Assembly: GCA_003254905.1 (NCBI GenBank)
Contig: QANU01011901.1
Span: 520,993 to 584,992 of the forward strand
Length of the DNA: 64,000 nt
DNA from: Nissolia schottii
Lineage: Eukaryota; Streptophyta; Magnoliopsida; Fabales; Fabaceae
Direction of reading: 5' to 3'
Both the position numbers and the translations under genes were made by a program. Below, one piece after another: positions 1 through 11,945 of the stretch (position 1 is its first letter; each line of letters begins with the position of its first letter). The notes beneath the pieces were generated by a model. The model was not told where the DNA came from. It saw only the letters and a program-made list of their open reading frames with translations, and did not search any database.

Positions 1-241
1 ATGATAGTGTTAAGTGTGATGGAGCCCTGCGGCGCTTGCTACTCCTATTTTCACTGTCGTGTGTCACGTGCTATGGAAGCGAGCGTATCTAGAGTTTAGG
101 GTTTACTTCTTCGGGTCGCTGATTGATCCATCTCGGATCGGGTAACCCAATCTCCTTCCAGAACCAAATTTCAGTTAAAAATTTTATTTTTCTTTCTTTG
201 GCAGGGATTAAGAAAATTATTTCTAATTGTAATTTTTTTTA
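1..241. other. No gene seen (left edge)
   Basis: No open frame with coding character is visible. A telo-box-like run (tttagggttt) sits near position 97, which in plants often lies close to the start of a gene, so this could be the upstream edge of a gene outside the window. That is only a possibility. Confidence 0.3.
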
Positions 242-466
242 CAAAAAATGCTACATGTACACCCAATTTTATACACTCATACATACATCATTAATAAGGC
301 ACACATTTTATTCTCATGAGTGCACAAACATTACAAACATATAAAAAATATTCTCAATTGTACTTAATTAAATGCACAAATATTACAGACATTAAAACAC
401 AAATTTCATGCATATAAGTATAGGGTGTATGTATGACGTATATTTTTTGGTGTACGTGTAACAAGA
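242..466. mobile_element. MITE-like element, copy 1
   Basis: About 225 bp, AT-rich and non-coding. The ends are inverted: the left side carries tgctacatgtacacc and the right side, reverse complemented, reads ttgttacacgtacacc. A second copy of the whole segment lies at 12925-13155 and is alignable from end to end, including the internal actcatacataca and gagtgcacaaacattacaaac blocks. Short inverted ends, lack of coding capacity and dispersed copies fit a non-autonomous DNA transposon (MITE). The superfamily is not clear because I could not define a target duplication. Confidence 0.6.
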
Positions 467-2160
467 CTCTTTTTTTTAGCGATGTTATTTAGATTGACAA
501 ATAGTTGCATGATTCTACACAACAAGTAAGATGACCAATAAAAATTGTTATTGAACAGAAATTAAGGGAAGTAGTAGTAGAGATAGAGAGCAAAAACCAA
601 ATGTATTTTGTCTTGTCTTAAAAAAATATCAACAAATGTGTCTAACCAAAAGGTATTTCTCTTTCTTTGTTCAATAACAAATTTGAAATTGGATGAGACC
701 ATTTGAAGATGCTATGAAACCTCGCCCCATTCCACCATCAGTTGGGGCTCCATGTGACATAAAGATGGTTCACAAAATTGAATCGGAACACCACTCTCAC
801 CAAATCAAGTTAGTTATTTGAATTAACTCCTCCAATGAGGAGATTCTGATCGATACAATAACAACGTGAGTAAAATTCTTCTAGATCCTTAGAGAGAATA
901 AGCAACTTACATAGGTAAGACCCCTAATTTCTTAACATATAAAAAATAGGGGACATTCACTATGCATAGGTATGCGATTGTTTCATTAACAGTCATTATG
1001 ATTTTGACTTGAGCGTTGAAATTCCTTTGCAATGGAGTTCCTAAAGCACATTGAACACGAATAGATTGGACTAGGCAATACAAGGCTCGGACAATCTTAA
1101 GGGCACAACTGAGAGATTCAATTCCAAATCATAAAACTTAATTCATTCTAATGTTTAATTAGATAGAAAATCACTTTATTTTAGACTAAACTTGCAATTT
1201 GTTATCTACTTTGACAAGAAAAAAAATTATGGAGACCTAATTTTTAAACATATTTATTAATCTACATACTTTGATAAATGACACTTAATTAATGATGATT
1301 AGACTTTACTATTTTACTCGCACCTGCATATGTCTGAGGGGTGATACCCACAACGAGGCAGATATGGGATAAGGTTTTTTTCCAATAAATAATGTGAAGT
1401 TTTTTTTTTAAAATACTCGCTTATGGAATGGGGCGGGGATAGGAGTTACTTTTTCTGTGCCCGTGGGTATCCAATATGTAACGTATGTAAATTACTCTTA
1501 ACTATATAAATAAATTTATGTTGCAATTTTTTTTGGGTCAAAACTATAATGCTTTACTAGTGGGTTGCAGACAATTCGTGTATGTCAATGTACACATTTA
1601 AATGTGATTGTTAAAAGTAAAAATCATTTTACAAATTGTAATTATTGGAAGTGATAATAACGGCATAATTGAATGTGATAATAACTGCATTGAGGGTATA
1701 TAGGGAAAGAAAAAGTCACCAAGAACATTTAAAGTCTTTCAAAGGTTTTATAGAAGTAAAGACACAAGAACATTTTTTGTACTTATTACTAATTTGTTCT
1801 CCTATCTTAACAACATGTGAGTTCCATCATGAAATTAAGACACTCATAAGTTACATTAATTTTAGATTTACTATTGATTGACCAAATGTTGTTATTTAGG
1901 TTGATTAAAATAAGATTTGTTGTTATTTTTATTTCGATTGTTGTAAGTTATTGAACTTTGAATTACGCTAGACTAATTGTAATTGTATTATGAAAATTAC
2001 TAAAATTATATTTTGCTAACTTACATTTTATATTGTTTTATTAAAATTTTTAATTATGTATTGAATATTTATGGATATTTGTAGATACCCAATTATCCAT
2101 AAAAAAAACTATAAACAAATATTCGCGTAGATGAGGGCAAAGATGTAAACAAATTTTTAT
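467..2160. other. AT-rich intergenic, no gene seen
   Basis: Only short open frames with no recognisable domain are present. Composition is AT-rich with homopolymer runs. No clear repeat structure was found apart from the tandem array that begins at its right edge. Confidence 0.5.
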
Positions 2161-3760
2161 TTGTAGAACACTAAGGACAATAAAATAATGTTTTGCAATG
2201 TAATTTAAGGTGCAAAAACGATTTTAGAAAATAGGTGAATACTCGTGAGTGAATAAATCTTTAACAAATGACATGTTATTCGTTGCATTCAACTTTCATA
2301 TCCCCCGTAGTTCACAATCACAAGAAATCACATTAATTTCTCATATTTAATTTTGTCAATTTTTGAGAAAAAGAAAAAGGAAACAAATCGTTGAAAGTTC
2401 ATCGAAATAAATTGAATGAAGGATCACACTATAAGTATCAAGTTAAGTAATTAGACAAAAAAACACACACGACTAATAAACAACATTTTGCGGCAAAATT
2501 TACAGCAGAAAAACGATTTTGGAAAGCAGATGAATACTCACAAGTGAATAAATCCTTAGCAAATCACGTGTTTAGTAGTAGTTACACCCAACTTTCATAC
2601 AACCCATATTTCACAATCATAGGAACACGCATCTCTCGCGCCTTCAACAATAGAAACCGCCAAAAGTTCTCGCTTTTAATTTTGCAGATTTTCAAGAAAA
2701 AATGGAAAAGAAAAATCAAAGCAAACCATTGAAAGTTCATCATAATAAATTGAAGGGAAGGATCACGCGAAAAGTATCAATAAGTAATCACACAGTAAAA
2801 CAAACACTACTAATAAAACAACATTTTGCAATAGAATTTAAGGCAGGAAAATGATTTTGAAAAGTAGATGAATACTTGTGGGTGAGTGAATAAATCCTTG
2901 CCAAATCACGTGTCCATTTGTTACACTAAACTTTTATACACTTCATACTTCACAATCATAAGAAAATGCTTCTCTCGGGCCTTTAGCAGTAGAAATTGCA
3001 TTAATTTCTCACTTATGACTTTGTGAAATTTCAAGGGAAAAAGCAAGGAAAGAAAAGCAAAGCAAACCATTAAAATTTAAACACAATAAACTGAAGGAAT
3101 GATCACACGGAAAGTATCAAGTTATGTAATCACACAAAAAAAAAACACTATTAATAAAACAACATTTTGTGGCAAAATTTAAGGCCAAAAAATGATTTTG
3201 AAAAGTAGATGATTACAAGTGAGTGAGTGAGTGAATAAATTCTTGTCAAATCACGTGTTAATTTGTTACGCTCAACTTTCATACACCCATGCTTCACAAT
3301 CATAAAAAAAAATGGACCTCTCACGCCTGCAGCAATCAAAACCACATTGTGAATTTTCGAGAGAAAAAATAAAAAGAAAAGAAAAAGAAAAAGCAAAGTA
3401 AACTGTTGAAAGTTTATCATAATAAATTGAAGGAAGGATCACACAAAATGTATCAAGTTACGTAATCACACAAAAAACAAACACTACTAATAAAACGTGT
3501 TACAGAGCTTAAGGCAAAAAAATGATTTTGAAAAGTAGATGAATACTCGTGAGTGAGTGAATAAATCATTGTTAGATCACGTGTTCATTTGTTACACTCA
3601 ACTTTCATACATCCCATACTTCACAATCACATGAAATTGCACCTCTCTAGCCCTTGGCAATAAAAATCGCATTGATTTCTTATTCATAATTTTGCGTATT
3701 TCCTGAAAAAAAAAAAAAAGCAAAGTAAATCGTTGAAAGTTCATCGTAATAAATTGAAAG
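2161..3760 (+). repeat. 338-bp tandem repeat array, part 1
   Basis: About four and a half head-to-tail monomers of roughly 335-340 bp. The landmark aaaacaacattttgcggcaaaattt recurs, with changes, near 2481, 2820, 3160 and 3493, after a more degenerate copy near 2190. Each monomer also contains the gtgagtgaataaatc, caactttcatacac and caaagcaaaccattgaaag landmarks in the same order. There is no consistent reading frame between copies, so it is non-coding satellite-like DNA. The same monomer continues at 4735-5855 after an interruption. Confidence 0.85.
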
Positions 3761-4131
3761 AAAGATCTTGAACTCAAGGCCTAGCTCCATCGGTGGGTGG
3801 TACATCTCGAGATTGCAGTGGCCTGAGTTGGACCTCTGCCTGCCGTTGTTCAGCATGTCCCGGTGGAATCTGCAGAGTCTCTTGTAGCTGAATTTCTCAC
3901 TGGTGGACGATGTATTACGGACCAATCTCGGAGTTTATAGCATTGCTTGCTATGCTTTGCTACTTCTACCTCTTCTATGGTTGTACCTTTTGATTTTAAT
4001 TTTATACTCTCTTCTTTTCTATTATTTGCAAGGATCGATCTTTCCTTTTCATGAGATTCTTAGACGCCATATAATGGACTGGCATGATACCCGAGTTTTT
4101 TTTTTTTCGGAAACTTGGAGTGAAGTTTCAT
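3761..4131 (+). repeat. Duplicated block A flanking the tandem array
   Basis: Begins where the 338-bp array breaks off (ggtacatctcgagattg near 3800) and is clearly repeated at 5856-6378, including the segment ending in catataatgga just before a MULE-type end. The two copies differ by indels: copy B has about 180 bp that A lacks, and A has about 55 bp that B lacks. A short open frame on the plus strand is rich in Leu/Tyr but is not conserved in frame between the two copies, so I do not call a gene. Confidence 0.7.
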
Positions 4132-4480
4132 GGAGTTTTTTACTCTCTTGCCCCTGCTACAGGAACTAATTTCCAAAATACTCCTGTTTTAAAACATATT
4201 TCATGACTACCCCCTTTCAGCTGACGTGGCAGGATTCGCCAACGCGTTTGGCGAATTCAGGTTGAATTCGCCAACGCGTTAGGCGAATTTGAGAAAAAAT
4301 TAAAAAAAAAATTAAAAAATTTGTTTAATTAAAATATAAGCAAATATGTATGTATGTGGTATGGCAGTTAAACATTTGTGAAAATCGTCGGTTCTCGAGT
4401 AAGCTAAAAAAATTCAAAAAATAAATTGCAAAAAGACCATGACGCTCTTTATCGTGTGCGCGGGGGGAATCCATTAGTTT
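4132..4480 (+). mobile_element. Mutator-like element left terminus, copy A
   Basis: Starts with ggagttttttactc, which matches the terminal sequence of the large MULE at 24913-34403, followed by the same order of blocks: ggaactaatt.ccaaaatactcc, aaaacatatt, gactaccccc, gacgtgg and gattcgcc. At 4234-4288 two near-perfect palindromes with gaattcgccaa arms around cgcg lie in tandem. No matching right end is found nearby, so this is a solo or truncated terminus. A close copy is at 6379-6743. Confidence 0.7.
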
Positions 4481-4734
4481 GGCCTTCGAAGGGCCCAACC
4501 TGCTTTGAACTCATGCGCGCGAGCCCAACTCTCTTCTCAACTCTTTTTACCAAAACAACAACTACTAAAGGTATATAAACACTTAAAAAGTTTGTGCTCT
4601 AACCAATGTGGGACTAAAATATTTTGCACTTATGGTAAACTCCAAAGTCCTCTCTTCTTCATATGATGTTCCAACAATAATTGAGAAAGTGCAATAATTC
4701 TAACATGGAAATTTCATTGAAAAGTATGNGTAGC
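4481..4734. other. Unassigned spacer between repeat blocks
   Basis: Contains a run of GC-rich bases (gcgcgagccc) and a gtgggactaaa motif that is common in plant repeats. An undetermined base is present at 4729. No gene or element boundary could be supported. Confidence 0.35.
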
Positions 4735-5855
4735 AATAGAAACTGCAATAATTTCTGCCTTTTAATTTTGCAAATTTTTAAGGGGAAACAAAGGAAAAGA
4801 AAAAAAAGCAAAGCAAGCCATCGAAAGTTCATCATAATAAATTGAAAGAAGGATTACATGAAAAGTATCAAGTTATATAATGACACAGGAAAACAAACAC
4901 TACTAATAAAACACTGTTTTGCAACAAAATTTAAAGAAAAAAAACGATTTTGAAAAGTAGATGAATACTCGTGGGTGAGTGAGTAAATCATTGTCATATC
5001 ACATGTTTATTCATTACACTCAACTGTCATACACCTCGTACTTCACAATCATAAGAAAACACATTTCTTGAGCCTTCAACAATAGAAACCACATAACTTT
5101 CTCATTTTTAATTTTGCGGATTTTCAAGGAGAAAAAGGAAGGAAAGAAAAACAAAGCAAATCATTAGAAGTTTGTCATAATAAATTGAAGGAAGGATCAT
5201 AGTAAGTATCAAGTTACATAATCACAAAGCAAAACAAACACTAGTAATAAAACGTTTTGTGGCAGAATTTAAGGCGAAAAAATGATTTTGGAAAGCAAAT
5301 GAATACTCGTGAATGAGTGAATAAATCCTTGTCATATCACATGTTCATTTGTTGCACTCAACCTTCACACTTCCTATACTTCACAATTATAAAAAAACGC
5401 ATCTCTCGCATCGGGAAACCACATTAGTTTCTCATTTTTAATTTTGCGAATTTTTGAGGGGGAAAAAAAGAAAAGAAAAAGTAAAGGTAACCGTTGAAAG
5501 TTCATCATAATAAATTGAAGGAATAATCACATGAAAAGCATCAAGTTATGTAATCACACAGAAAAAACTGACACTATTAATAAAACAACGTTTTGCTATA
5601 GAATTTAAGGTGGAAAAAGGATTTTGAAAAGTAGATGAATACTTGTGAGCGAGCGAATAAATCATTGTCAGATCATGTGTTAATTCGTTATACTCAACTT
5701 TCATACACCTCACCCTTCACAATCACATGAAATTGCATCTGTCCGACCCTCAACAATAAAAACTGCATTGATTTCTTGTTCTTAATTTTGCGGATTTCGT
5801 GGAAAAAGAAAAGAAAAGCAAGGCAACCGCTATCATAATAAATTGAAGGAAGGAT
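4735..5855 (+). repeat. 338-bp tandem repeat array, part 2
   Basis: Continuation of the array seen at 2161-3760 with three more monomers. The landmark near the monomer start appears at about 4904, 5244 and 5583 (spacing 340 and 339 bp). Monomers are diverged by many substitutions and small indels, indicating an old array without recent homogenisation. Confidence 0.85.
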
Positions 5856-6378
5856 CGTGAATTCAAGGTCTAGCTTCATCGGCGGGCAATGGTACATCTC
5901 GAGATTGTAGTGGCTAGAGTTGGACATTTGCATGTTGTGGTCAATTTTTCGGTGGCCGATGTTCGACTTGTCCTGGTGGAATCTGCAAAGTCTTCTGTGG
6001 CTGAATTTCTCACTAGTGGATGATGTATTATGGACCTTTGTATCATATTTGGAGTCTATAGCATTGCTTCCTATGCTTTGCTACTTCTACATCTTATATG
6101 GTTGTACTTTTTTATTCTAATTTTATACTCTCATCTTCTCTATTATTTGCAAGGATCAATGGGGAGTTCTCTTTTTCCTCCCTTATTTTTTGGTGAAATT
6201 TTTATTGAGACTCTTTCCCGTGTTTGCCAAACATTTTGTTGAGCTTTGGTGGGTTAAAGGTGGAGTAGTTAGACGTAGCTTGGGAATTTAGGTGTCAGGT
6301 TGGTGTTTCTTGACTTATTTTGTTGTTGGACCTCTTTGCCCTTTTTTTTTTTCATGAGATTCTTAGACACCATATAAT
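5856..6378 (+). repeat. Duplicated block B flanking the tandem array
   Basis: Second copy of the 3761-4131 block, again placed directly after the 338-bp array and directly before a MULE-type end. The order array, block, MULE end therefore occurs twice in the same orientation, which suggests one segmental tandem duplication of about 2.1 kb rather than independent insertions. Confidence 0.7.
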
Positions 6379-6743
6379 GGAGTTTTTTACTCTCTTGCCC
6401 CTGCTACAGGAACTAATTTCCAAAATACTCCTGTTTTAAAACATATTTCATGACTACCCCCCTTTCAGCTGACGTGGCAGGATTCGCCAACGCGTTTGGC
6501 GAATTCAGGTTGAATTCGCCAACGCGTTAGGCGAATTTGAGAAAAAATAAAAAAAAAATTTTAAAATTTGTTTAATTAAAATATAAGCAAATATGTATGT
6601 ATGTTGTATGGGAGGACATGGTGGACGGGGAATTTCAACATTTGCGAAAATCGTGGGTTCTTGGGTAAGCTACAAAAATTCAAAAAATAATCTTGCAAAA
6701 AGGCCAAGACGCTCTTTATCGTGCGCGCGGGGGGGGAGTCCAT
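6379..6743 (+). mobile_element. Mutator-like element left terminus, copy B
   Basis: Nearly identical to the terminus at 4132-4480 through the tandem palindromes (here 6482-6535) and on to the cgctctttatcgtg block. It carries about 24 bp extra around 6610-6640. The similarity ends near the undetermined base at 6744. No right end is visible. Confidence 0.7.
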
Positions 6744-6767
6744 NATTTTTGATATTATTAGCATCTC

Positions 6768-7135
6768 TCACAGTTCGAGACAATCTGTAGACGCAAAAAC
6801 AGCCGCAATTTGCCACTTGCACCAATTTTATTAATGTTAATGGAATACTATTAATGTTTTCTTAAGACGTGATCATATTCAATTATCTTAGTGGAAGGTG
6901 AGATAACTCAAGAAAAAAAGTTGAGATGAATATTTGTGAAGATTATGATCTGCAAAATAAAAAATAATCCACCACTAACCCGACACCCAATCCCACTTCC
7001 CAACTTGTATCAATAAAGCTTTTATCACATGATAATAACATTGGTGTTTTTCCAAATACATGTTCGCTTATTCGCATCTCTCACAGTACGATATAATCAT
7101 TATACGCAGCTTTAGCCGCAATTTGCACCATATTC
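6768..7135 (+). repeat. Short local duplication
   Basis: The segment gcatctctcacagttcgaga through agccgcaatttgcac (about 6768-6820) recurs at about 7075-7125 with gcatctctcacagtacgata and agccgcaatttgcacc. The intervening DNA shows no gene. Confidence 0.5.
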
Positions 7136-7379
7136 GTTAAAAAAGGAAAATTAGATAACATTGTGTTGCCTCGTTTGTTCGTTCGCACTTTCGTTCATGC
7201 ATCATTATGGTTTAAATTTGATTTAAATTTGATTTTTAACTTTTCTTTGTAGATGGGTAATTCATCGGTAGATTGACAAGTATTCAATTTGAGCGATAGC
7301 TTAACATTGATGATAGTTCTCATGATAATCCGAGTGATGCAAATTTTGGCAGCATGTTATGTGCGTAAAATGATCAATG

Positions 7380-7770
7380 ACTTTTTGGTTTTAGAGGTTA
7401 TATAGGTATCGTTAGATATCTTTTGGCGGAGTTGTTGGGGTTGCGTTATGGTCTCAGTCTTGTGTGGAATCATGGCTTTCATCAGATTATTTATGAATCG
7501 GATTGTAGTGAGGCTATCTTGGGTATTCAGGAGCTTCTCCAACGTCAATAGGAAGCTTTCATTGTCCATGTTTTGCGCATTTGTGTGGATTTTCTTATCA
7601 AGGAAGGGTCTTTATTAGGGTTGGCGTGTAGTCTCGAATCTCAATTCTCGTTAACTCTCCCACATTAAAATATGTTCTATCCTGTAAGCCAACCAATTGT
7701 TTGGGTGTTCTTTTTATTAGGTGTTAACCTCTTTATTTTTTAATTTTACATATAAAAAAAAACAAGTATT
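7380..7770 (+). pseudogene. LINE (non-LTR retrotransposon) RNase H fragment with poly(A) end
   Basis: Plus-strand translation from about 7423 reads LAELLGLRYGLSLVWNHGF followed by IIYESDCSEAI, the typical RNase H-like (RVT_3) region found at the 3' end of plant L1-type LINE open reading frames, where an acidic residue in the ESD motif is catalytic. An in-frame stop after LLQRQ and loss of the usual upstream part show it is dead. The segment ends in an A-rich tail (aaaaaaaaac near 7757), as expected for a 5'-truncated LINE copy. I could not define a target duplication. Confidence 0.6.
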
Positions 7771-8169
7771 CGATTTACAGATAAATAGTTAAAAATGGAT
7801 GTCCTAACTCCTAACTATGAATTGCCACAAACTTTTATTTTTAGATTAAAATAAAAGATAAAAAATCAAAGTAACAACATCTTTGGGGGGCTATACTAAT
7901 ATAATAATTAAAGATAGTGGAATAAAAAGCGGGCAGAGGCCCCTTTCGCTTCAACATGGTAAAAGCACAAGTTTTTCAACCCCAAAAAAAGATAGAGTCT
8001 CTCTTGGAACGGTATTTAACCACTGTAAGCAAGTTGCAATCATGATAATACTGAGCTTAAAGAACCATAGTTGAACACCTTTTTTTTACGATATATTAGA
8101 TAAAATTCTTCTCAAAAAGCTTGTTAAAAAACCGTCATAGTTATATATGTGAATAAAATGAGAGATTTT
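7771..8169. other. Intergenic, no gene seen
   Basis: AT-rich sequence. A short open frame at 7883 uses no recognised motif. Nothing else can be supported. Confidence 0.4.
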
Positions 8170-8775
8170 TATATGGTTTAAGAATGAAAACTTTTTCGTG
8201 CTTCAACTAAATTTGTATTTGTTCGCGAGTAATTCGTATAGGAAATGAAGTCACCTGGACACGAATAGAAGGTGAGGAAGACACCTTGACAGGAACTCAG
8301 AGGCTTGGATGAAAGTTCCAAGTGGGTTCCTCTTGGAGAGAGGGCAGCGGCGGGATGTACCTGCAAAGACACTTCAACGCTTAAGTAAGCACAAGTGTTA
8401 GGTGAATTCTCTAGAAAGAGAATGAGTGGTATCTGGTAACCTGAGGAGGTCGTGTGCTTTTATAGATGAACTTAGAATGGTAAGATAGAGACAAAGCGAG
8501 AGGAGTTCGCCTAACCGCTCCTCGCCTTATCTTTTCCCGCTTATCTAGGAGCCAGTTGTGGATTGGGGAGGAGAAGTCGTCGCTACCTCCTTTTAGCTTT
8601 GTTGGGCCGGGCCAGATTCGGAGTCTTGGGCTTACGACCTTCTCTTCCTCTAAGCGTTATGAGACTCTCTCCCGTTGGGCCGGCGTGACCAGGTGAGGAG
8701 AGTCTCTTCTACTCCTTAGTGAATTGGGGCCCTTTGGGCTTCTCGGACCTCGGTTTTTAGCCCGCAACAACATTC
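8170..8775. repeat. GC-rich repeat-like block, possible LTR remnant
   Basis: Base composition changes abruptly to GC-rich compared with flanking DNA. It contains gggccgggcc and gggccggcgtgacc runs and the string gatgtacctgcaaagacac. These features resemble LTR-retrotransposon or other dispersed repeat DNA of legume-type genomes, but I see no paired ends, target duplication or coding domain, so the class is uncertain. It could instead be a GC-rich non-autonomous DNA element. Confidence 0.3.
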
Positions 8776-9249
8776 ATTAATATTATGACTCATAGTGATA
8801 GTTTAAAATAATGATGTGCGAAAAATTCAATAAAATTGAGCAATATAATCCAATATAAAGTAAGAGACTCTCTAAATTTAAAGATTTCCTAATTCAAAAC
8901 ACCAAAATTAACTAACCAATCGGCGTGAGAGTTTGCCTTCTTGCTGTGTATGCTCAATAACAACCTTCCACTCAAGCTAAAGGTGTTAAATATCTTGAAT
9001 AACACAAGCATACATGTGACAACTAGGGACACCGTTGCAAATACACTCCACAGCTGTTTGGCTCTTGAACATACACGTAAGAAATTTTTCAGAAAAAAAA
9101 GGGCACAAATATCAAGCTCCAATAACTCCTTTTGTTTTTAAATGAGATCAACTTTTATTTTTCTTCAAAAGTAGGTTAAAAGCCCTCTCCCTTTGGCCTT
9201 AAAATAAAGGCAGAGCCAGGGTCCACAGTCCACACTACCCTTACCTCCT

Positions 9250-9260
9250 AACTATAAATT
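9250..9260 (+). promoter_or_regulatory. Probable TATA box of the first inhibitor gene
   Basis: The motif actataaattg lies about 120 bp upstream of the ATG at 9378, a usual distance for a short-leader plant gene. No other TATA-like site nearer the start is as good. Confidence 0.45.
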
Positions 9261-9377
9261 GACACAAGATGATTTCATTTTTTTAGCAACAAAACACATA
9301 TCATTTCCACATAGCTGAATAATATTGTTTCCTTTAATTTCTTTCCTTTCAAGTTCCAACACTAGAACAAAATTAAG

Positions 9378-9899
9378 ATGTCAAATTTGAAGGCCATAAC
9401 TCTCTTCCTCTCCCTTCAAGCCCTCTTTTCCCTAATTTCACTACCAACAATCCAAAGCAGAACACTAATAGAGAACACTTGCAAGAACACACCAAACTAC
9501 AATGTTTGCCTCCAATCCCTCCGAACAAGCCCCGGAAGCGGCGGCGCCGACGTCAACGGACTGGCACAAATCATGGTTAAAGTCATGAGATCAAAGGCAA
9601 ACGAGGCCTTAAGCAAAATCCACGAGCTTGAAAAGGTTGGAAGTGGAATGAAGCAGAGGAATGCCCTGAGTTCATGTGCTAGCAAGTACAGAGCAATTGT
9701 GATTGGTGATATACCTCAAGCCACTGAAGCTTTGCAGAAAGGTGATCCAAAATTTGCGGAAGATGGTGCTAATGATGCTGCTAATGAGGCTAATTATTGT
9801 GAGAGCGAGTTCAATGGGAAATCGCCGCTCACGAAACAGAACAATGCTATGCATGATGTTGCTGCTGTTACTGCTGCTATTGTTAGAATGTTACTCTAG
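9378..9899 (+). CDS. Cell wall/vacuolar invertase inhibitor-like protein (PMEI domain)
   Basis: An uninterrupted 173-residue protein. Residues 1-27 form a signal peptide (hydrophobic LFLSLQALFSLISL, then a polar stretch), so the product enters the secretory pathway. The rest is one plant invertase/pectin methylesterase inhibitor domain, a four-helix bundle. The four family cysteines are visible: C-x8-C near the start (TCKNTPNYNVC), one in the central SSCASKY segment and one in NYCESEF. The pairs normally form two disulphides. The motif GLAQIMVKV and the end AIVRMLL resemble the C/VIF invertase-inhibitor branch more than typical PMEIs. The family binds cell-wall or vacuolar invertase, or pectin methylesterase, as a 1:1 inhibitor; which one is bound here is inference. 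The gene is intronless, usual for the family, and is the first of three on this strand. Confidence 0.9.
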   Translation: MSNLKAITLFLSLQALFSLISLPTIQSRTLIENTCKNTPNYNVCLQSLRTSPGSGGADVNGLAQIMVKVMRSKANEALSKIHELEKVGSGMKQRNALSSCASKYRAIVIGDIPQATEALQKGDPKFAEDGANDAANEANYCESEFNGKSPLTKQNNAMHDVAAVTAAIVRMLL

Positions 9900-10111
9900 T
9901 TAATTATGATGAGGACTATGTTATATGTTTTTGTGCTTCTGTTTTATATTGATTATGTATTATGATGTGGAACTTGGAATTGTGTAACATGTTATTTAGT
10001 CTAATGAAGTTTGTTAGGATTGTTATGTAAGATCCATCATGAAGAACTTGGTGATTCTCATGTCTTTCAAATCAAAACAACTGATTTTATTTCATATTCT
10101 TAGTCAGTTTT

Positions 10112-10358
10112 TTATTTTAATAAACCATCAAATTTGTTTTAAGGTTCATAGTGTCCGTCAAATTCATCCATAAATAATAAAAATACTAAATTCATCTCTA
10201 AGGTTATTAAAAGTTTATTAAATTAGTTCTTAAAAAATGATTAATTTAATCGATGTTAAATGACTAATTTAATTGATTCTTTATAATTTTAGAGACGAAT
10301 TTAATATAACTTAGAGACTAACTTGATAAATAAAGATATCCAATGGTTTATTTTTATT
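10112..10358. mobile_element. Possible MITE
   Basis: A 247-bp AT-rich, non-coding segment whose ends are roughly inverted: tattttaataaaccatc on the left and gatatccaatggtttattt on the right. Inside are phrases typical of plant MITEs (repeated ttaatttaatcgat-like and gagac.aatttaat blocks). No target duplication was identified and the ends are simple sequence, so the call is weak. Confidence 0.3.
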
Positions 10359-11930
10359 TTTTTAAAATAAAATGATGAATATAAGAGATAAACGCATGAT
10401 TTTTTTACTACTTTATTTATAAAACACTGGAAAATGGAAAACTGATTAAAAGCAATTCGCAGTAAAAAAATACCCCTATTATAAGGTATACTTGCTCTTT
10501 AGTTTCTGTTTTTTTAATATATAAATTTGGAAAATATTATTTTCTTTAAAACTATAAGAGATAAATACACAAGTTATTCTTTCACAAGAATTTATATCCA
10601 TTTTAATTTGCTAAAAAAGAAAGACCGATGTATATCCCTTTTTCAATTATTGGGTATAGATGGGTATGATGGGCCGCATAACTGTTTGTCTTGTTCTTTT
10701 CTTTGCTTTTTCTTCCTTCACACTACTACTAATATTGCATGTCTTATTCTTCTTTACTAATGATGGGACACAAGTGATAAGGTTAAGAGAGAAACCAATA
10801 TGTGGATTGGCTCCTCCTTTTTCTGGTAATAGATTTTTTCAGGGTTCTGTTTGTTTAATGTGTAAACCCGGCTCTTCAGTATTGTTATAGCATCTCTTTG
10901 GCAAGTGATCATTTATTTTAATCTATAGCGACATGACACCTCAACAAGTTTTTTCACTTTTCTCTTCTTGTCACGACATGAAATAGCCACGTATTGGCAT
11001 TATTGAATTTCTTCAACGATGGATCAACACTCATGGGCCTAGCTTAGTTACCCAATATTATGGTGGCCCATTATATAAGGTGCTTATCTTGACTTAGTTA
11101 ACCTGAACGGACAGTACTCGAATGAAGTAGTAATCGGCATGGTATTAAAGTGAAGCTCATCATGACTTATGTGGCATAATTGATCCGACAATCTCGTAAA
11201 GTATGATGTACATGTTACCAACTAATCAATAGTCTCCGAGTATATATAAAACATAAGATGACTCAAGGTAAGTAAATTTTAAGAGATATTGAAATGTATT
11301 TTATACACTATTAATTTCAACGTGAGAGTAATCTTACAGGTATCATTTCCAACATAATGGAACATCAGTGTGAGAATCATCTTTCAAAGCTAGTTTAAAG
11401 GACGACATCTCAGCTTTGTGACATCTTGTTCCAGCTCAGGCTACAGATATGAGATATTGCAGAACAAAATTTAGTAGTTTCTATACCAGAATTTTATACG
11501 ATTGTTTGGTCTGGTCATGACTTATGATGGTTGAGGAAATATACCAATCTGCTTCATTAGTTAACAATCAACTTTTATCTTAGTTACGTATCTAATTTTC
11601 AGAGCTAAGTTACAAAAATTGTTTTGGAAGGAAAATTACAAAAAGATGGTTTAAATTATAACCAATCAAAACAAAGCTGATGATATCAAAAATATAAATA
11701 AATGTAATATCTAAAAATTAATACAATAATCGCACCATTAAATAATCAACATATAAAAGTAATTTTGTCAAATATTAGTCAAACAATATTTATTATGTAC
11801 AACGAATCTAACTTTTTTTGTGTTCAGAACACTGATTTCTATATAGACTCATTATGACCTAAACATTAAATTTATAAATAAACTTATCTAAAATCGAGAT
11901 GCCAAACATCCCCGAACTATCCCATGATTT
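10359..11930. other. Intergenic, no gene seen
   Basis: No domain-bearing open frame on either strand. The open frames at 10527 and 10660 are low-complexity Phe/Leu-rich shadows. It contains the upstream region of the second inhibitor gene. Confidence 0.5.
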
Positions 11931-11935
11931 TTTCA

Positions 11936-11945
11936 CTTATAAATT
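11936..11945 (+). promoter_or_regulatory. Probable TATA box of the second inhibitor gene
   Basis: The motif cttataaatt is 90 bp upstream of the ATG at 12031. Because it falls inside the longest open frame (which begins at 11899), it argues that transcription starts downstream of 11899 and that the 12031 ATG is the true start. Confidence 0.5.

Noticed and set aside
3903..4169. Leu/Tyr-rich ORF in block A (and its relative at 6030)
   Set aside because: The frame is not preserved between the two duplicated blocks, so a membrane protein gene is not supported.
2161..5855. CRISPR-like array
   Set aside because: Monomers are about 338 bp, diverged and contiguous without unique spacers, and the genome is a plant's; this is a tandem repeat.
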